From Chaetorhynchus papuensis (taxonomy: Eukaryota > Chordata > Aves > Passeriformes > Rhipiduridae), in contig VWYX01000207.1 in assembly GCA_013396525.1 (NCBI GenBank), positions 1,018,504 to 1,082,503 of the forward strand: DNA of 64,000 nt, in the 5' to 3' direction. Positions 41,271 through 55,107 of this stretch are shown piece after piece. The notes beneath the pieces were generated by a model, which searched no databases, was not told the origin of the DNA, and was given only the letters and a program-made list of their open reading frames with translations. The position numbers were made by a program, and so were the translations under genes. The stretch's first letter is position 1, and the number at the start of each line of letters is the position of its first letter.

Positions 41271-42289
41271 CCCACCTGCAGCTGTGACCCCACATCCTGC
41301 ACTGCTAGAGGATTCCCAGTTCTCATTTTCCAGGCTCAGCACTCTGTAGTGGTGCCTCCAGAAGAGGATGGAATGTTTAGCCATTCCGATGAGAGGAATT
41401 TTCCCTATTCCCTGTCTTCTTCCCCCAATAAAAAGCATGTAATGAACCTATTATCTGCCTTAATTTCAGAGCCTTGTACTTGTTGTACATGGAGCTGCAC
41501 CCATTTGTAGAAATATTTGTTCAGTTTGTGAAATTTAGATGGCATCTTCTTATTTTCAAATAGATCTGGTGAAACCTCGAGGTAGAAACATTTCCAAAAT
41601 CCTCCTAACTGGGACTATTAAATTAGGTAAAGATGAGAGGAATATTGGCTTCTGAGTTTCAGCTCTCAGTAAGTTTGGGAATCTCAACATAGTTAGAAAG
41701 ATACTCCAAGGTGAGTGAAACAGGTGCTGGGGTGAGCAGGATGTCTTGCCTAGACTTTTTGCTGCCTAAGCAAGCCACAGCATGTGAAAAAATAAAAGTA
41801 ATTTAGAAGTCTCTTCCTGGTAGAACCATCTGAGTCTCCCCCACAAGATGGCTCTGCGGCCACAGGCTCTGCAAGGGGAGAACCTGGCAAAAGGTTACGT
41901 CCTTGTTTTAAAGCATTAACTTTAAAACCAGCTTCTTTGAAAAATAGCTCCCTCACTAGAAAACCTGCAAAATTCTGTGAAAACTTTACAAAGATGTTAA
42001 TGCCAAGCCCTTTTCCTCGAAAGTGGCTATTTCTACTTTTTCTTAAAGGAAGAAACCCAACTCTCATCCTGGTACTTCATGGTGCCATCATCCAGTGAAT
42101 AAAGTGACAATGACATGGCTGAGGAATAAATCTGGTGAGTCTGGGGAAGGCTGCATCAGTCCTTACAAGTGCATTGGAAAAACTCCCTCCTGCAAATTCA
42201 GCTTGCAACAGTGCTTGTGCCCACACTCCAGCATGAAAAGAGTTGTGGAAAGTTTCTTGTAAGGAATAGCACAGGGCGGATGTGGCTTT

Positions 42290-42538
42290 AAGCTGAAATA
42301 TGGTGGATTTAGAACAGGTATTAGGAAGAAATTCTTCCCTGTGAGGGTGGTGGGGCCCTGGCACAAGTTGCCCAGAGAAGCTGTGGCTGCCCCATCTCTG
42401 GAAATGTTCCAGGCCAGGTTGGATGGGGCTTGGAGCAACCTGGGATAGTGGAAGATGCCCCTGCCCATGGGAGGGGGTTGGAACAAGATGATCCTTAAGG
42501 TTTCTTCCAACCCAAACCATTCCGTGACTCTGTGAAAT
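42290..42538 (+). mobile_element. CR1 LINE fragment
   Basis: TATTAGGAAGAAATTCTTCC through CCCATGGGAGGGGGTTGGAA to the tail CATTCCGTGACTCTGTGAAA. Confidence 0.88.
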
Positions 42539-43837
42539 ATGGGGTACTATGAGAAATTGAAGCAATCCCAATTAATTGTGATTAATTGAAGCGTGGATTT
42601 TTGACATCTTTGTGGCCAGAATGGTGGCACAGACTTACCTCAACTAACATAAGATATTGACCTAAGAGGTGTAACTCGAGAGTGTAGTCACCTTAGGCTG
42701 GTTCTAGAGCACATGGATTTTATCCTCATGCATTTAATGCTGTAGTTTGGAAGGGCCTGTGACAGTAATTTCATAAGGTCTTAACATCAGAATCTTTCAC
42801 TTTGCCAGCCCGGGCACATAACAAAAGTTTCAGCTGGAAATATCTTAGTTGAGCAAAAAGCCTGAAAGTCAAGGGATAATGTCACTTTTAGACCAGGGAG
42901 AGCCAGAGAACTGTTCCTGGGAAAATAATATAAGTGCAGTTATGGTTTGGCAATAAGAGCAGAAGTGGTAATTGAATACAAATCCAGTTGGAAAAGTATA
43001 GAAAAGAGGCTGGATAAGTTGTAAATGAAGTTATTAATCAATATCAGCTAATGTAAAGAGGGAAGTATCTCCAGAAGGGTTGCTCAGCCCAATTTCAGCT
43101 GTATTAGGATTGTGAACTACAGGGACTGGGAGCTTTTTAACAGCCCAGATATTACAGTAACAAACCAAGGCTTAGTAACTAAATGGCTTTTTTTACTGCA
43201 AAACCTGCTGGGTTTTTTTATCTTTCTCACACTGCCATTGACTCTTTTTTTTTTGTTTTTTGTCCCTTTTTGAAAACAGCTCCACTGAAGTCTGTTCCAG
43301 AGGGAAGAGAAGAAAACACATCAGTGAGGGCAAAGAGCTGAGCAGCACTTAGGGACAGAGCCTTCTCACACCAAACGCCCACGGAGCGATGCAGCTGAGG
43401 ACTGAGTCACACAAAATCCCAGCACACTCTGCCTTCTGATACCTTCTGCCCCAAGCAGATCTCTTTATCACTCAGTTCACCTTGAACTTGTGGAAACTGC
43501 AAGACTAGGAAAAAAATTTCAGTCTTATGGTTAGAGCACAGGAGCCAGGAAGTTTGATTTCCATTCCTGTTTTTTCTGCAGGTTTGTGAAAATCCCAATT
43601 GTTTGCAGAGTGTTTCAAGCTCTTCCCATTGCTTTAAGAGAACAGAGCAGTGCTCTTACGTGTTTTCAGCTCTCAGCATTGGAAATAGAGTTTGATTTAT
43701 TGCTATACACAGCATTTCCCTAAATTGGGAGACAAATATATCCAAGCTAGAACTTGGGAAAACCTGGAAATACAGAGCCCTTTTTTCTGGAAAATGGAGC
43801 ATGGTACATTCTACTGATTTTGCTCTTTTTCTCTTCA

Positions 43838-43985
43838 TAGAATCATGGAATAGTTTAAGATAGGAGGACCTTTTAAAGGTCATTGAATCCAACCCCACTG
43901 CCTGGACAGGGATGTTTTCTACTATCCCAGGTTGTTCCAAGCCCCATCCAACACTTCCAGGGATGGGGCAGTTCTCTCGTGCCTT
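43838..43985 (-). mobile_element. CR1 LINE tail
   Basis: Starts CATAGAATCATGGAATAG; contains CTATCCCAGGTTGTTCCAAG and CACTTCCAGGGATGGGGCAG. Confidence 0.85.
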
Positions 43986-44885
43986 TCTGATGTGAAAGAC
44001 ACAGATTCTCTGCCAACAAGGACAGAGAACCTCTGAATCAAAGATTATTGATTTTTATGAAGCCACGCTGATCTCAACAAAGTTAGCCCAAAACTGAATT
44101 ACAGAGCTTGTTGCAGTTTGAGAGAGAAACAAATGTGGCAAAGGAAATTTCAGCTTGAAAGTTCCAGCAGAGCAAGACCTCATTGAAGAAAGTGTGAGGA
44201 AATCTTAATAGAGGGTGTTGGTGCCTCCATCTTCTATAATAATTTGAAAACTGAACATTAAAATACTGACAGTAACAGGGTAATGAGCCATCACTTGACA
44301 AAAATAATACTGTAGGAAAAAGTCAGCTCTTTGGAAAAGCAAGTGCCTCTGGATTGACAAGGTTAATCATAAAAATAAGAGTATTGCTGCCAAATTGCCA
44401 GTTGCTGGGTAACCCACAGGTGAAGTGCATTTGCTTAGTGGCAGGAATTTAATGATTCACCATCTGGGTGAAATTTTCTTCAGTGGAGCGTGTAAGACTT
44501 TTATTTAGACAGTGCAGTCTACCTGCTCCATTTGACCAACTAATCCCTCTCTAGACTCCATTGATAGTATTGGCTGCAAGCTTAATTCAGTTGTCTGGAT
44601 ATGAATAACAATAAAGAGTTCCCTTATTAGTTTTGCTGTATCCCTAATGGACTTAAAATAACTTAAAATAACACATCCACACCAGATAAGACAAAATAGC
44701 ATAATTAGTTTGTGGAAAAGATGCTTCCTAGGCACAAGGTGTGGAGACCAACCTGAAAACATGATAAACTTCTTTTTTTTTTTATTGATAGAGCAAGGCA
44801 AAGGTGCCTCACTCAAGACAGAGAATGTTCTGTTTGCTTTTAACTGGATATTATTTAATTGCTTAGCTGATTTTTCACATAGTTT

Positions 44886-45135
44886 TTGCATTAAATTCTT
44901 CCCTGTGAGGGTGAATTCTTGCATTAAATTCTTCCCCTGTGAGGCCCTGGAACAGGTTGCCCAGAGAAGCTGTGGCTGCCCCTGGATCCCTGGAATTGTT
45001 CAAAGCCAGGTTGGACAGGGCTTGGAGCAACCTGGGATAGTGGAAGGTGTCCCTGCCCATGGCAGGGGCTGAAACAAGATGATCTTTAAGGTCTCTTTCA
45101 ACCCAAACCATTTAGGACTCTGTGATTTTATGTGA
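44886..45135 (+). mobile_element. CR1 LINE fragment with a 33-bp internal tandem duplication
   Basis: The segment TTGCATTAAATTCTTCCC...TGTGAGG occurs at 44886-44910 and again at 44919-44944. The element then runs through GCCCAGAGAAGCTGTGGCTG to a tail ending in CTGTGATTTTATGTGA. Confidence 0.87.
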
Positions 45136-46027
45136 CAGGGCTTTTCTGCTGGTTGGAGGCCTTTTGGTATGATCTGGTCATGCCCTATAGTGAATTCCTC
45201 TTACCCTCCCAACCTGGGTGATTAGGGACACCATGCACTAGCCAGATTACTCTGGCTTGGATCCAGGCAAACTACAGTTCTCCTAGACAATTTCCAGGTG
45301 CAGTTTAGGAGTTAGCATGGGTCAGGGCTAGTTCCCCAGGACAGAAATAAACAGAAGGAATGAGCAGAGAAGATTAATGCCTGTACAAAATCAGACGAGA
45401 ACCTCTGGCACCCATGATGCCATCTAGAAAGATGTTTGCTATAACACGTAAGTAACTTTTTGGTTGTGGGTTTCAAAAGATTTCTTGAAAAATCCCCCCT
45501 AACCTGAACTGTTTGCTGATCAGATGGAGTTTATAGAATTATAGTCAGCCCGGTTACTTGTCTGCTGCTGTGAGGAGTGTTTCAACTTCAAGCAAAATAG
45601 ATGAATGGTCTTTCAGCTGATTTTCAGCTTCGTTTTGTATTCTGCAGCTGCTTCTAAATCACAGCAAAAATCAGCAATATTATTCATGCTGACAAGATTG
45701 AAAATGATGAAAAATTATGGAAAAGGAGAAGCCAAAGCTTTTTGTGTTTGCAACCTTTTCCTCAGCTAAACATTTCAGGTCCCTCCTAGCCTATTTTTGT
45801 ATTTTCCTTCCAGCTTAGATTATTCTATCTTAAAATATTTTAGGCACTTTTTTCACTTTTAGCAAGTGCAAAACACTTGGTTTTTTTCTGTAATTTTGCC
45901 TTGCATAAGTTGCAGTTACACAGCATGTTGAAAGGGATTGAGACATTCACCAAGTGGTATGGATTTCTCATTAGAGTAGGATCATTGCTAGGGAGACTGA
46001 GCAGTCTAAAGGCATTATATTTATGTT

Positions 46028-46152
46028 TTTACTGTGAGGGTGGTGAGGCCCTGGCACAGGCTGCCCAGAGCAGCTGTGGCTGCCCCATTCCTGGAAGTGT
46101 TCAAGGCCAGGTTGGACAGGGCTTGGAGCAGCCTGGGATAGTGGAAAGTGTT
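46028..46152 (+). mobile_element. CR1 LINE fragment without its tail
   Basis: TGAGGGTGGTGAGGCCCTGG through TGGGATAGTGGAAAGTGTTC, then unrelated sequence; the usual 3' tail is missing. Confidence 0.84.
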
Positions 46153-46861
46153 CTACCTTCAGGAATCTCATTCCTTATCTGTATTCATTCCCTGTCTGTA
46201 TTTCCTTATAGAAGATTTAAAACCAGAAATCCTGTTCTTGCCCCAAACAGGTCTGCATTCCCTGATAGATGATATGAATGCATACATCTCAGATATGTCT
46301 GTTAAGTTCACAAAGTGCTCTGAGATTTCAAAATACAGCTATTATGGAATTAGCCATTGTTATTCTTGTTTTTAATAGCTGCTGACAGTCAGGAATATTT
46401 TGAGGTAAGTGCCAAGTTAGAAGCTGTGATTCTGAATAGAGGTTTTAAAATACTTCAGGGCTCTATTATGTTTGAGGTAATTTGTCTGGACTGTCATCCC
46501 AGAAACATCTGGTGGAAGGGGATCAGACTGGCACAACAAAGACTGGCAGTGGTACTCACATGTGCCCTTGTGGAGCCACTTTATGGGTTTGGTTGTGCTA
46601 AAGACATTGAACACTTTGCAGGGCTTTGCTGAATTTTCTTGAGCTGTCTGAAACTCAGCATTTTCATTTCATGGCAAATGTCAAAGTTTCAGTATGTTTT
46701 CATTCTCAGTATGAACAAACCCACAATTTCCTGACAATTTAGAAAAGTGTTGCTTTAAACAAAGAATAAATATGTATAGAGAAACTTCACTTAAAAATTA
46801 AATTGCTAGTTCAAAGCTTATTTTGTTTGGGTTTTAATCTTAGTGTTAGGTGCTGGTGCAT

Positions 46862-47292
46862 GTCTGAAGAAGGACAACAGAGCTGGGGAAGGGTCTGGAG
46901 CACAAGTCTGATGAGGAGCAGCTGAGGGAGCTGGGGGGGCTCAGGGGGAACCTTCTCACTCTACAACTCCCTGACAGGAGGATGCAGCCAGACAGCTCTG
47001 CTCCCAAGGAATGAGTGGTTGGACAAGAGGAAACAGCCTCAAGTTGTACCCAGGGAGGTTTATATTGGATATTAGAAAAAAATTCTTTATCAAATGGGTT
47101 ATCAGTTATTGGAACAGGCTGCCCAGGACAGTGGTAGAGTCACCATCCCTGGAGGAATTTAAAAGACATGTAGATGTGGCACTTGGGGACATGCTTTAGT
47201 GATGGGCTTGGCAGTGTTGAGTTAATGGTTGCACTCAGTGTTCTTAGAGGTTTTTTCCACCCTAAATGATTCTGTGATTCAATGATTCTCTC
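46862..47292 (+). mobile_element. CR1 LINE fragment (second subfamily)
   Basis: GGAGCAGCTGAGGGAGCTGG, TTCTCACTCTACAACTCCCT, TTGGATATTAG and the tail AAATGATTCTGTGATTCAAT. About 430 bases, 5'-truncated. Confidence 0.88.
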
Positions 47293-48857
47293 CTGACACA
47301 GCAGGTGTGATGGTTCAGGGCATGGCACATCTCATCACACCGTATCCTGTCAGGGTAACAACCAGGTAAGGGTGCTACTGCTGGGCAACCACGTGGGCAG
47401 TTTCTAGTGGGTGAGATTCATCAGCAATTACCTAATTTTAGGTGGGGTTTTTTGTGTTGTGAGTGCATTGGAGCTGGTAGCCAAATTCCTGATTTGGAAA
47501 AGGATTTTCTACAGCCAACAGAATGTAATCCAAGTCACTCTTAAGTCAGATACCTACATTTAGACAGGTGATTTCCTGTCTCTGTTGCCTGTATTGGGTC
47601 ACTCTCCACTGAGCATAATGGGAGTCTAGAATCTATTGTAAACATGTCCATATAGGTTTGAATTTGGTGCTGAATTTCCCCCTATTCTGTTCACCAGTGG
47701 GATGAGAGCTTTCTGAGAACTAATTAGTGGCAGTAACTTGAAGTGCCTTGTCCATTTATTGTTATTATCTTTCTAATATGCCTAAGATCATTTTGGGCCT
47801 GTGATGCAGAACGTGTAACCAGAGCAGGGTACCTCAAAGGCTGTCTTGTCACTAGAATATTTTTAAATTATTAATATAAAATCCTACTGAGGCAAAGCTC
47901 TCATGCAAGACAACTCAAAACCAACTGCGTTTATCTGAACCTGTCTCCATTAGGATCTCGTGTTGACTTTGCTGTTTGATTTAGCCATCAGCTATGAAAG
48001 GCAACATTTTGGGAGCCAGTCTCATGAAGATACTTAGAGTGATGTTCTTCCGACCACATGTTTGAATCTGAGAAAATTACTTCAGGCTTTATTGTTGATG
48101 GGAAGAGTGTGAGTCATCTGACCTATTTTAGATGTGCTCTTTGGAGTGGTGAGTTGCAGATGAAATGCTGATTTCTCCCCTTTGAGTACCAGAGGAGCAG
48201 AGGGGGATTAGTTTAGATGCAGGTGACTGATGGGATTGGATTAACTCATCCCATCCCCACTTCAGGGTACAATGTTTGACCTTACCAGCAACAGCTTTAT
48301 CACCCAGCAAATGCTGTGGCCAATATGGGATCTCTCCCAGGACTGCATGGAGATGAGACCAGCCACTGGAACTGGAGCTCCATTTCCATCTGAGAATGAT
48401 TCACTCTGAGGTCAACAGGAATCTTTCCACTGGCTTCAGTGGGCTTTGCAAACCCCAGGGCTTCAGCATACATTAATTTAGCATCTGGGGGCCACAATTT
48501 AAGATAACAGCATCGTTATTGTCTTTGTTATCAATGTTTTGACAAAGGGCAGCACTCTCACAGCAGAGCTGGCAGGCCAAAGTGAGTCACAGACTAATAC
48601 AGGGGCTCACTCAGTCACAAAGGCTGTGCATGTGCTGTCCTGTCCTAACAGGGTATTCTTTCCTTTGGTGCCTGAGTCTCCTGTGCTTTGGTTGATCTAG
48701 TCCACTGATGCCTTAGGTTTTAACTTTTATATTTTTCAAACCCTGCACTGCCCAGTGTGGAACTCTGAAGTTTCTTGTAGCCTGTTCATTTCTGCTCTCT
48801 CCTGCTGGGCACACACAACAAAGCCTCTCCGGGCCTGCTCTCCAAGGACACCCAGAC

Positions 48858-49157
48858 NNNNNNNNNNNNNNNNNNNNNNNNNNNNNNNNNNNNNNNNNNN
48901 NNNNNNNNNNNNNNNNNNNNNNNNNNNNNNNNNNNNNNNNNNNNNNNNNNNNNNNNNNNNNNNNNNNNNNNNNNNNNNNNNNNNNNNNNNNNNNNNNNNN
49001 NNNNNNNNNNNNNNNNNNNNNNNNNNNNNNNNNNNNNNNNNNNNNNNNNNNNNNNNNNNNNNNNNNNNNNNNNNNNNNNNNNNNNNNNNNNNNNNNNNNN
49101 NNNNNNNNNNNNNNNNNNNNNNNNNNNNNNNNNNNNNNNNNNNNNNNNNNNNNNNNN
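48858..49157. other. Assembly gap (300 N)
   Basis: Exactly 300 N. The flanking sequence is ordinary intergenic DNA. The round number suggests an estimated or conventional gap size, so distances across it are unreliable. Confidence 0.99.
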
Positions 49158-50275
49158 GTCTCTGTTTCTAGGAGGCCTGATAAGCCATCACCACTGTCTC
49201 CATAGTCATAGAAATCCATACTTAATCCCTTTGTCCATCTCCCCCAAAGCTGCCAGTAGTCTGTGGTTTACAAAAAACAGCCTCCCCATCCAATCCCCAC
49301 TCCCTGACAGACAATCTCTGTCCTTTCAGCCTTTCACCTTGAAGCTGCATCTCAGTAGCAAGTCTGGTGGGTTAAACAAATCACCTCAGATAAAGAGGGG
49401 ACTGAAAGAACCTTTGATAAGAATTCAAGGTAGACAAAAAATTTGGGGTAAAAAGTGGATGTTCTTCCTTTCTGCCAGGCAGGCAGAGCTGTTGCTTATT
49501 TGAAGGAAAATTATTAAGAGAAAATTCAGTATCGAATTGTATAACTGAAGACTGAAACTTCATTAATTAACAATTAAATAACTTGAAAGGATATTGAAGC
49601 TTTTGGGGCAAGTGAACACTTTGGAGAGAAAATAGAAGGATTTAAGGATTTGTCTTATTTTTGTGGCATTGTGGGTGCTTTTGCAATACTTATACTTTTA
49701 CTCACCCCAATGCCCCAAACATCCTTTTCAGTATCTGGGAAATATTATTCTTTTAGAGCCCATAGAATGCTTCAGAGAACATGCTGATGTCTTACTAGAA
49801 GAACCTGACAGGTACCAACAATTTTCTGCATCAAAAAAAGGGTAAACTCCTGTTCCCTCTGTTGTCCAGGTCAGTGTGGTGTGACTTTCACAGTCAAACC
49901 AGGATCATTCAAATATTAATAACATCATTATCCTGGTCATGTTTCTACAGGAAGGAACTGGTGATTAAAAACATTTGGGAAAATAATATTAAAGTTGGAC
50001 AGCTAAAATACTTTGTTTTGTTTTAAATAGCAATCAGGCTTCATGACTACTGCATGCTCTGAGGAATTTCAGTTTTGGTAGTAATGGAAACAAGGGGAAT
50101 ATAAACCAAGTTGAAAGCCTTAACTCAAGATTTGAGACCATATGTTCCAGTTCATCCTTTCTTACAAGTTTCTTGTGTTGCATAGAATGTCTGTCAGGAC
50201 TGGATTCAGATCGAACAGATTTAGCCACCTCAGACTGCGTGGCTTGTTTAAGACACCTCTCTGGACTCTCTGTAA

Positions 50276-50466
50276 TCACAGAATGGTTTGGGCTGGATGG
50301 GACCTTAAAAATCATCTTATGCCACCCTCTGCCATGGGCAGGGACACCTTCCATGATGCCAGGTTGCTCCAAGCCCTGTCCAACCTGGCCTTGAACACTT
50401 CCAGGGACGGAGCAGCCAGAGCTGCTCTGGGCAGCCTCTGCCAGGGCCTCACCACCCTCACAGTGA
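50276..50466 (-). mobile_element. CR1 LINE tail
   Basis: CACAGAATGGTTTGGGCTGG through CTTCCAGGGACGGAGCAGCC to GGCCTCACCACCCTCACAGT. Its truncated 5' end abuts the ATT microsatellite. Confidence 0.88.
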
Positions 50467-50615
50467 ATCATAATAATGATGGTATTATTATTATTATTAT
50501 TATTTTTGTTATTGTTATTGTTATTATTATTATTGTTTTGTTGTTTTTGTTATTATCGTAATTATCATTATTAATGCTGTTATTGCTATTATTTCTATTA
50601 TTAAGTTTAATGTCA
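50467..50615. repeat. ATT/TTG-rich microsatellite
   Basis: About 150 bases of degenerate ATT, TTG and TTA triplets, starting with an uninterrupted (ATT) run and becoming interrupted to the right. Confidence 0.93.
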
Positions 50616-51289
50616 GTATGCACTTCCAAATAACAACTGATCTCATCCAGAGAAGGTGCATATTTCTCCACCAAGAGTTCTTTTCCCTTCAATGATCTTT
50701 CGCTATTGGCTCCAGGAGAAATCTGGATGGCCAGTTTCAACCAGATCTGAAACTTTTAAATGGTTTTATTTAGCTGAAATATATTCTGTGGTGAAGTTAG
50801 GGATATAAAATCTGTTTACATACATGTGGCAGATTTTAATATATTCAGTTACAAGCCAATAAAAGTTTGCTTCAAATGTTCAGGTTATAAAAACCATTTC
50901 AACACATGTGACAGGAAAATATTTTAATAATATCAGTTACAGGCAAAAATAGATTGATATTACCCTGTCAACTCCCCACATTTAAAATAGTCACCAGTCA
51001 GTATCACAGCAATGATGAGTGAAAAAAGGGTCATAATTATGGTTCTTAATTTACCTCTTGTTTTTTGTGCCTGTTGTATTCATGCTGTCAGAGGTTTTCT
51101 AAATAACCATAATGGATATAGATGGCCTAGAATTTCCCCTTCTGAATGAATACAGAGATTCCTGATGAGGACATGGAGTCTACAAACAAACAAAGAAACA
51201 ATGTTTGCAACACAGACTGAATAGAAAATGCATCCCCACTTCCAGATAAGCCCGGGTGAGCCGTGAGGACCTTTGTCCCCCTGTCCTGA

Positions 51290-52082
51290 TCTGAGTTCAA
51301 CAAGCCCCCAGCACCAAACCTGTGTGAACCTCATGGAATTCAGTGAGGCCAAGTGCAAGATCATCAGGAAAACCCTGGCATCAACCCAGAGAATGAACTG
51401 AGGGCAGCCCTGCCGAGGGGGTGCTGGTGAATGAGCAGCTGGGCATGACTTGGCAGTGACTGGTCATTTCTTGCACTCGCAGCCCCAAAAGCCAGCTGGG
51501 TCCTGGGCTACATCAAAACCAGCCTGGGCAGTGGGTCAAGGGAGCTGATTCTCTCTCTCTGCTTTGCTCTTGTGATATCCCATCCGGAGTGCTGCATCCA
51601 GCTCTGGGAATACCACCACAAGAAGGACATGGACATGTTGGAGCAAGTCTAGAGGAGGACACAAAGATGCTCCAAGGGCTGGAGCCCTCTGCTCTGGAGC
51701 CAGGCTGGGAGAGCTGGGGATGTTCACCTGGAGAAGAGAGGGCTCTGGAAGACCTTAGAGCCACATTCCATGCCTAAAGGGGGCTTCCAAAAAAGCCAAA
51801 AAGGAATTTTTTACAAGGGTGTGTAGTGACAGGACAGGGAACAATGGCTTCAGACTGACAGGGGGTGTATTTAAGTTAAATATGAGGAAGAAATTCTTCC
51901 CTGTGAGCGTGCTGAGGCCCTGGCACAGGCTGCCCAAAGAAGCTGTGGCTGCCCCATCCCTGGAATTGTTCAAGGCCAGGTTGGACAGGGCTTGGAACAG
52001 GGAAAGTGTCCCTGCCCCTGCGAGGGGCTGAAATGAGATGAGCTTCAAGGTCCCATCCAACCCAAGCCATTCTGTTTCTGTA
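51290..52082 (+). mobile_element. Longest CR1 fragment in the window
   Basis: About 790 bases. It includes the region AATTCAGTGAGGCCAAGTGC and CTGGGCTACATCAAAACCAG (the end of the reverse-transcriptase ORF region), then GGAGCAAGTCTAGAGGAGGA, GAAATTCTTCCCTGTGAGCG and the tail AGCCATTCTGTTTCTGTAC. The reading is broken, so it is inactive. Confidence 0.86.
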
Positions 52083-55000
52083 CAAGTGTGACAGTGATTT
52101 AAAGGTATAAAGAAGAAAGCTTTTATTTGCATCCGTAGTTCAGTTCTGGGGCATTAAGGCACAGAAAGATTTAATCACTGGCCAAAAAGCAGGGACAGGA
52201 AGTACAACAAGGAAGACTGTGGCAAGGCAAAGATCTGAACCCAGCATGCCCCAGGGCCCTCACCACAAGACTTTTTTTTTCTGAAGTTGGGTTCATCTCT
52301 TGTTTTTTCAGTGTAATTGAGTGCAGGAAGTATTCACAGTCGCTGTTGCTGTTTTTGAGCATGGTCTATTAGAGAATAATTTGAACCAGCCTCTTAGAAG
52401 CAAGAAAAGAACTTTTCTGATGTACAGCAGGTAACCTGAGCAGCAGAGGAATTGATGTCATCCCTACCTGAGAGGCAGCAGGCTGCAGTGATGCTTTTCT
52501 GAGGTCCTTCCTGATCTTTTGAGTTTTTCACTGGTAGAGTGGCCTGTGGAAGGCAAGCAGAGGGATAACTCAATATTAGCAAAACAAACTGAGCACTGTG
52601 TAAATGTGGGAGAAAGAGCTGGAAGTTTCTCTGTGCACATGCAGGGAATATCCACTAAATATTTAACTTACTCCCACTTTTGTTTCCTGTCAAATATCAA
52701 GAGCAATGAGCAGAGGACCTGGCTGCAAGTCAATAACACTTGTGGGATTAATTTTTTGCAAATTTAGTCTCTTATATCCCTGCAAAGGGCATTTCACACC
52801 ACTGCAAAGGAGTGAAGTGCAAAGAAGTAAAACCTAAAGCGCTTTCCAAGGTGTGGAAAATACTGTCTGAAAGCAACAGGTTACTGCAGCTCAGTTAAAC
52901 TTGAAAACTCAAGTAATTAAAATGCTGGTGACTAACAAATAATAATTTTGAGAAAGTAGTTTTTCTTCTTTCCCTCACAGTCCTACTCTGTGCCATATTT
53001 ACTGGCAGTTTTGTGTGGGGGGAATTAACCACTACAAAAGACCTCAGAAAGGAAGTCAAGACAGAACAGCTGTGACTTCTCTCACTTCTATTGTTATAAT
53101 TTGAAGGCTGGAAAAGAGACCTGAACATAATTTGCTGAAGAAAAGTGACAGAGGGTCTTGACATGAGGCTTCTGGTTCTCTCCCTGCTGCCAGGGACCCT
53201 TAAACTCCAAGCAATGTCTTTCACTGGATGTTAAAATCCAGGGAAGTTCCCTTAGCAGTGGGTTGCTCTAATAGCTGTTGGTCAGGCAGCTCTGCCCAGT
53301 GCTGTCCTTAACAGGGTCATTGTCACAGTGCTGGTGCTGCCACCAGTTTATTGCAGAGCAGAAGTTTTGTCTTCCCCATTCCACCTATAAGAGATTTGTT
53401 GTCATCAAGCCTCTGTTGTGCCTTTGTTTCCCCATCTTTTTTATTTCACCATTAAACCTCGTGTTCCAGATTGAACAAGGAAACCTGTTCTTTTCCACCC
53501 AAGAGAAGCCTCTCCATGAATATCCACTCTTATCTGCCTCTATATTTTTACAGGATTCAGTCTCAGCTATTTTTCTCTTCTCTAAATAATAAGTTGTAAT
53601 CCTGCCATTTTTGAATTTCCAGCATGGGTCTATTTAGAAATTAGTAGGAGTAATTGTAATATGAAAGAAAATTGGCCTCTTTAAGCTATTGTTGTGTCAC
53701 AATGGTGCTGAGAGGCACAAGCCAACAACGGCGCTGCTTTGTTACCAGGCACTGGGTAGAAATAGCTGGAGATTGGTCAGACCTTGAAAAATGTACAATC
53801 TCAGCGGGTCAGTCAGAGGCAGCAGGAGGAAGGAAGTGACTTGAGGAGTGTCTCACAGTGGGCAGCAGCAGAGCCAGGGCAGTGCCATCGAGTTCATCTG
53901 TAGTGCCATAGGAGTGCACCCTTGAACCCTGCCCTGGTGTCCGTGTGGGATACACAGCCCTGCCTGCTCTGGGATCACATCCCTGGGCTGCTCTGTTCCT
54001 GCCTTGGTGGAGAAACTGGAACAGGGAACAGAGGTGGGTGCACCCAGACAGTGTTCACAGCCCCCACGGTGTCAGCACAACTGGGTGACACCATTTGGGT
54101 AAACATTATCAGTATAGAATCAGCTCTGTCCCCAGCAGTTGTATAAACACCCTGGTATCTCCCAGGACAAGATTCCAAGTGTCTGGAATGTGTTGCTTCC
54201 CAGGTCACCCTCCTCTGTAGCCACAGTCCTGCTTGCCCAGAGTGTGCTCACCTTAGAGGTGTGCAGAGGATGATGAGACAGAGCTGCTGCACAGCAATAT
54301 TCCTGTGCTCACTGAGTCCTGGCTGCTCCATTCTACCAATCGTGGAGTTTTTTCTCGTTGTCTGAATGACACAAATAAATTGTGAATAAATGGAGTGCAG
54401 GACCAAAATACGAAAGAAAAGTCAGTGGAGCTTGCTACCAAAACCTACATGTCAATAAATGGTTGAAAAAATACTTCAGCTGTAAGAAAGTTTCCCTGTG
54501 TGATTATTTGTGCAATATCCAGCATAACAGGGCACGGTTTTGTCTTTGAGCCCTTGAAAAGGAGGGAGTTAGTGCTGCTCATCCCACTGTTAAACTGAGA
54601 TCTGGGAGCACTGCCACCCTATTAAATAGGAGCAGGTTTGCAAAGTCAAATTCCATACCATGGGCAATACATTTTATTTTTCTCTTTTCTTGACACAATA
54701 GTAACTTTCATTTTATTTTACCATCTTTGATGCCATTTCCTTTCCGTTCTTAGAGTCTGTCTTCTCACACCTCTGAAATAGCTGTAGTATGCTTCGTTCT
54801 TGCATGTTGAATTAACCTTTTCATATTTCATTCCAATCTCTCCCTTCTCACCTCCTGCTGTTTCTCCTTTGCCTTGTTTTTTCAAATTGGAGCCTTTCAT
54901 TACATATTTGGGAAAAAATTAAAAATTGTCCCTGGGAGGGCAGCCTATTGCCCAGTTGAAAAGAGCTGGCTTCTCACGTCAGGGACATATTTACTCCACA

Positions 55001-55107
55001 TGTGACTCTCCTCACTGCTGTACCTGTTTCTTTTCAGCAGTGCAGCATGAATTTCATGGTTACAACAAACGATGACTTTGTTTAACACATGTGAGCTTCT
55101 GGCTTCA

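Noticed and set aside
48713..49219. Open frames crossing the N gap
   Set aside because: They are open only because N codons are not stops.
51513..52132. Several minus- and plus-strand open frames of 60-125 codons
   Set aside because: All lie within the long CR1 fragment and its antisense.
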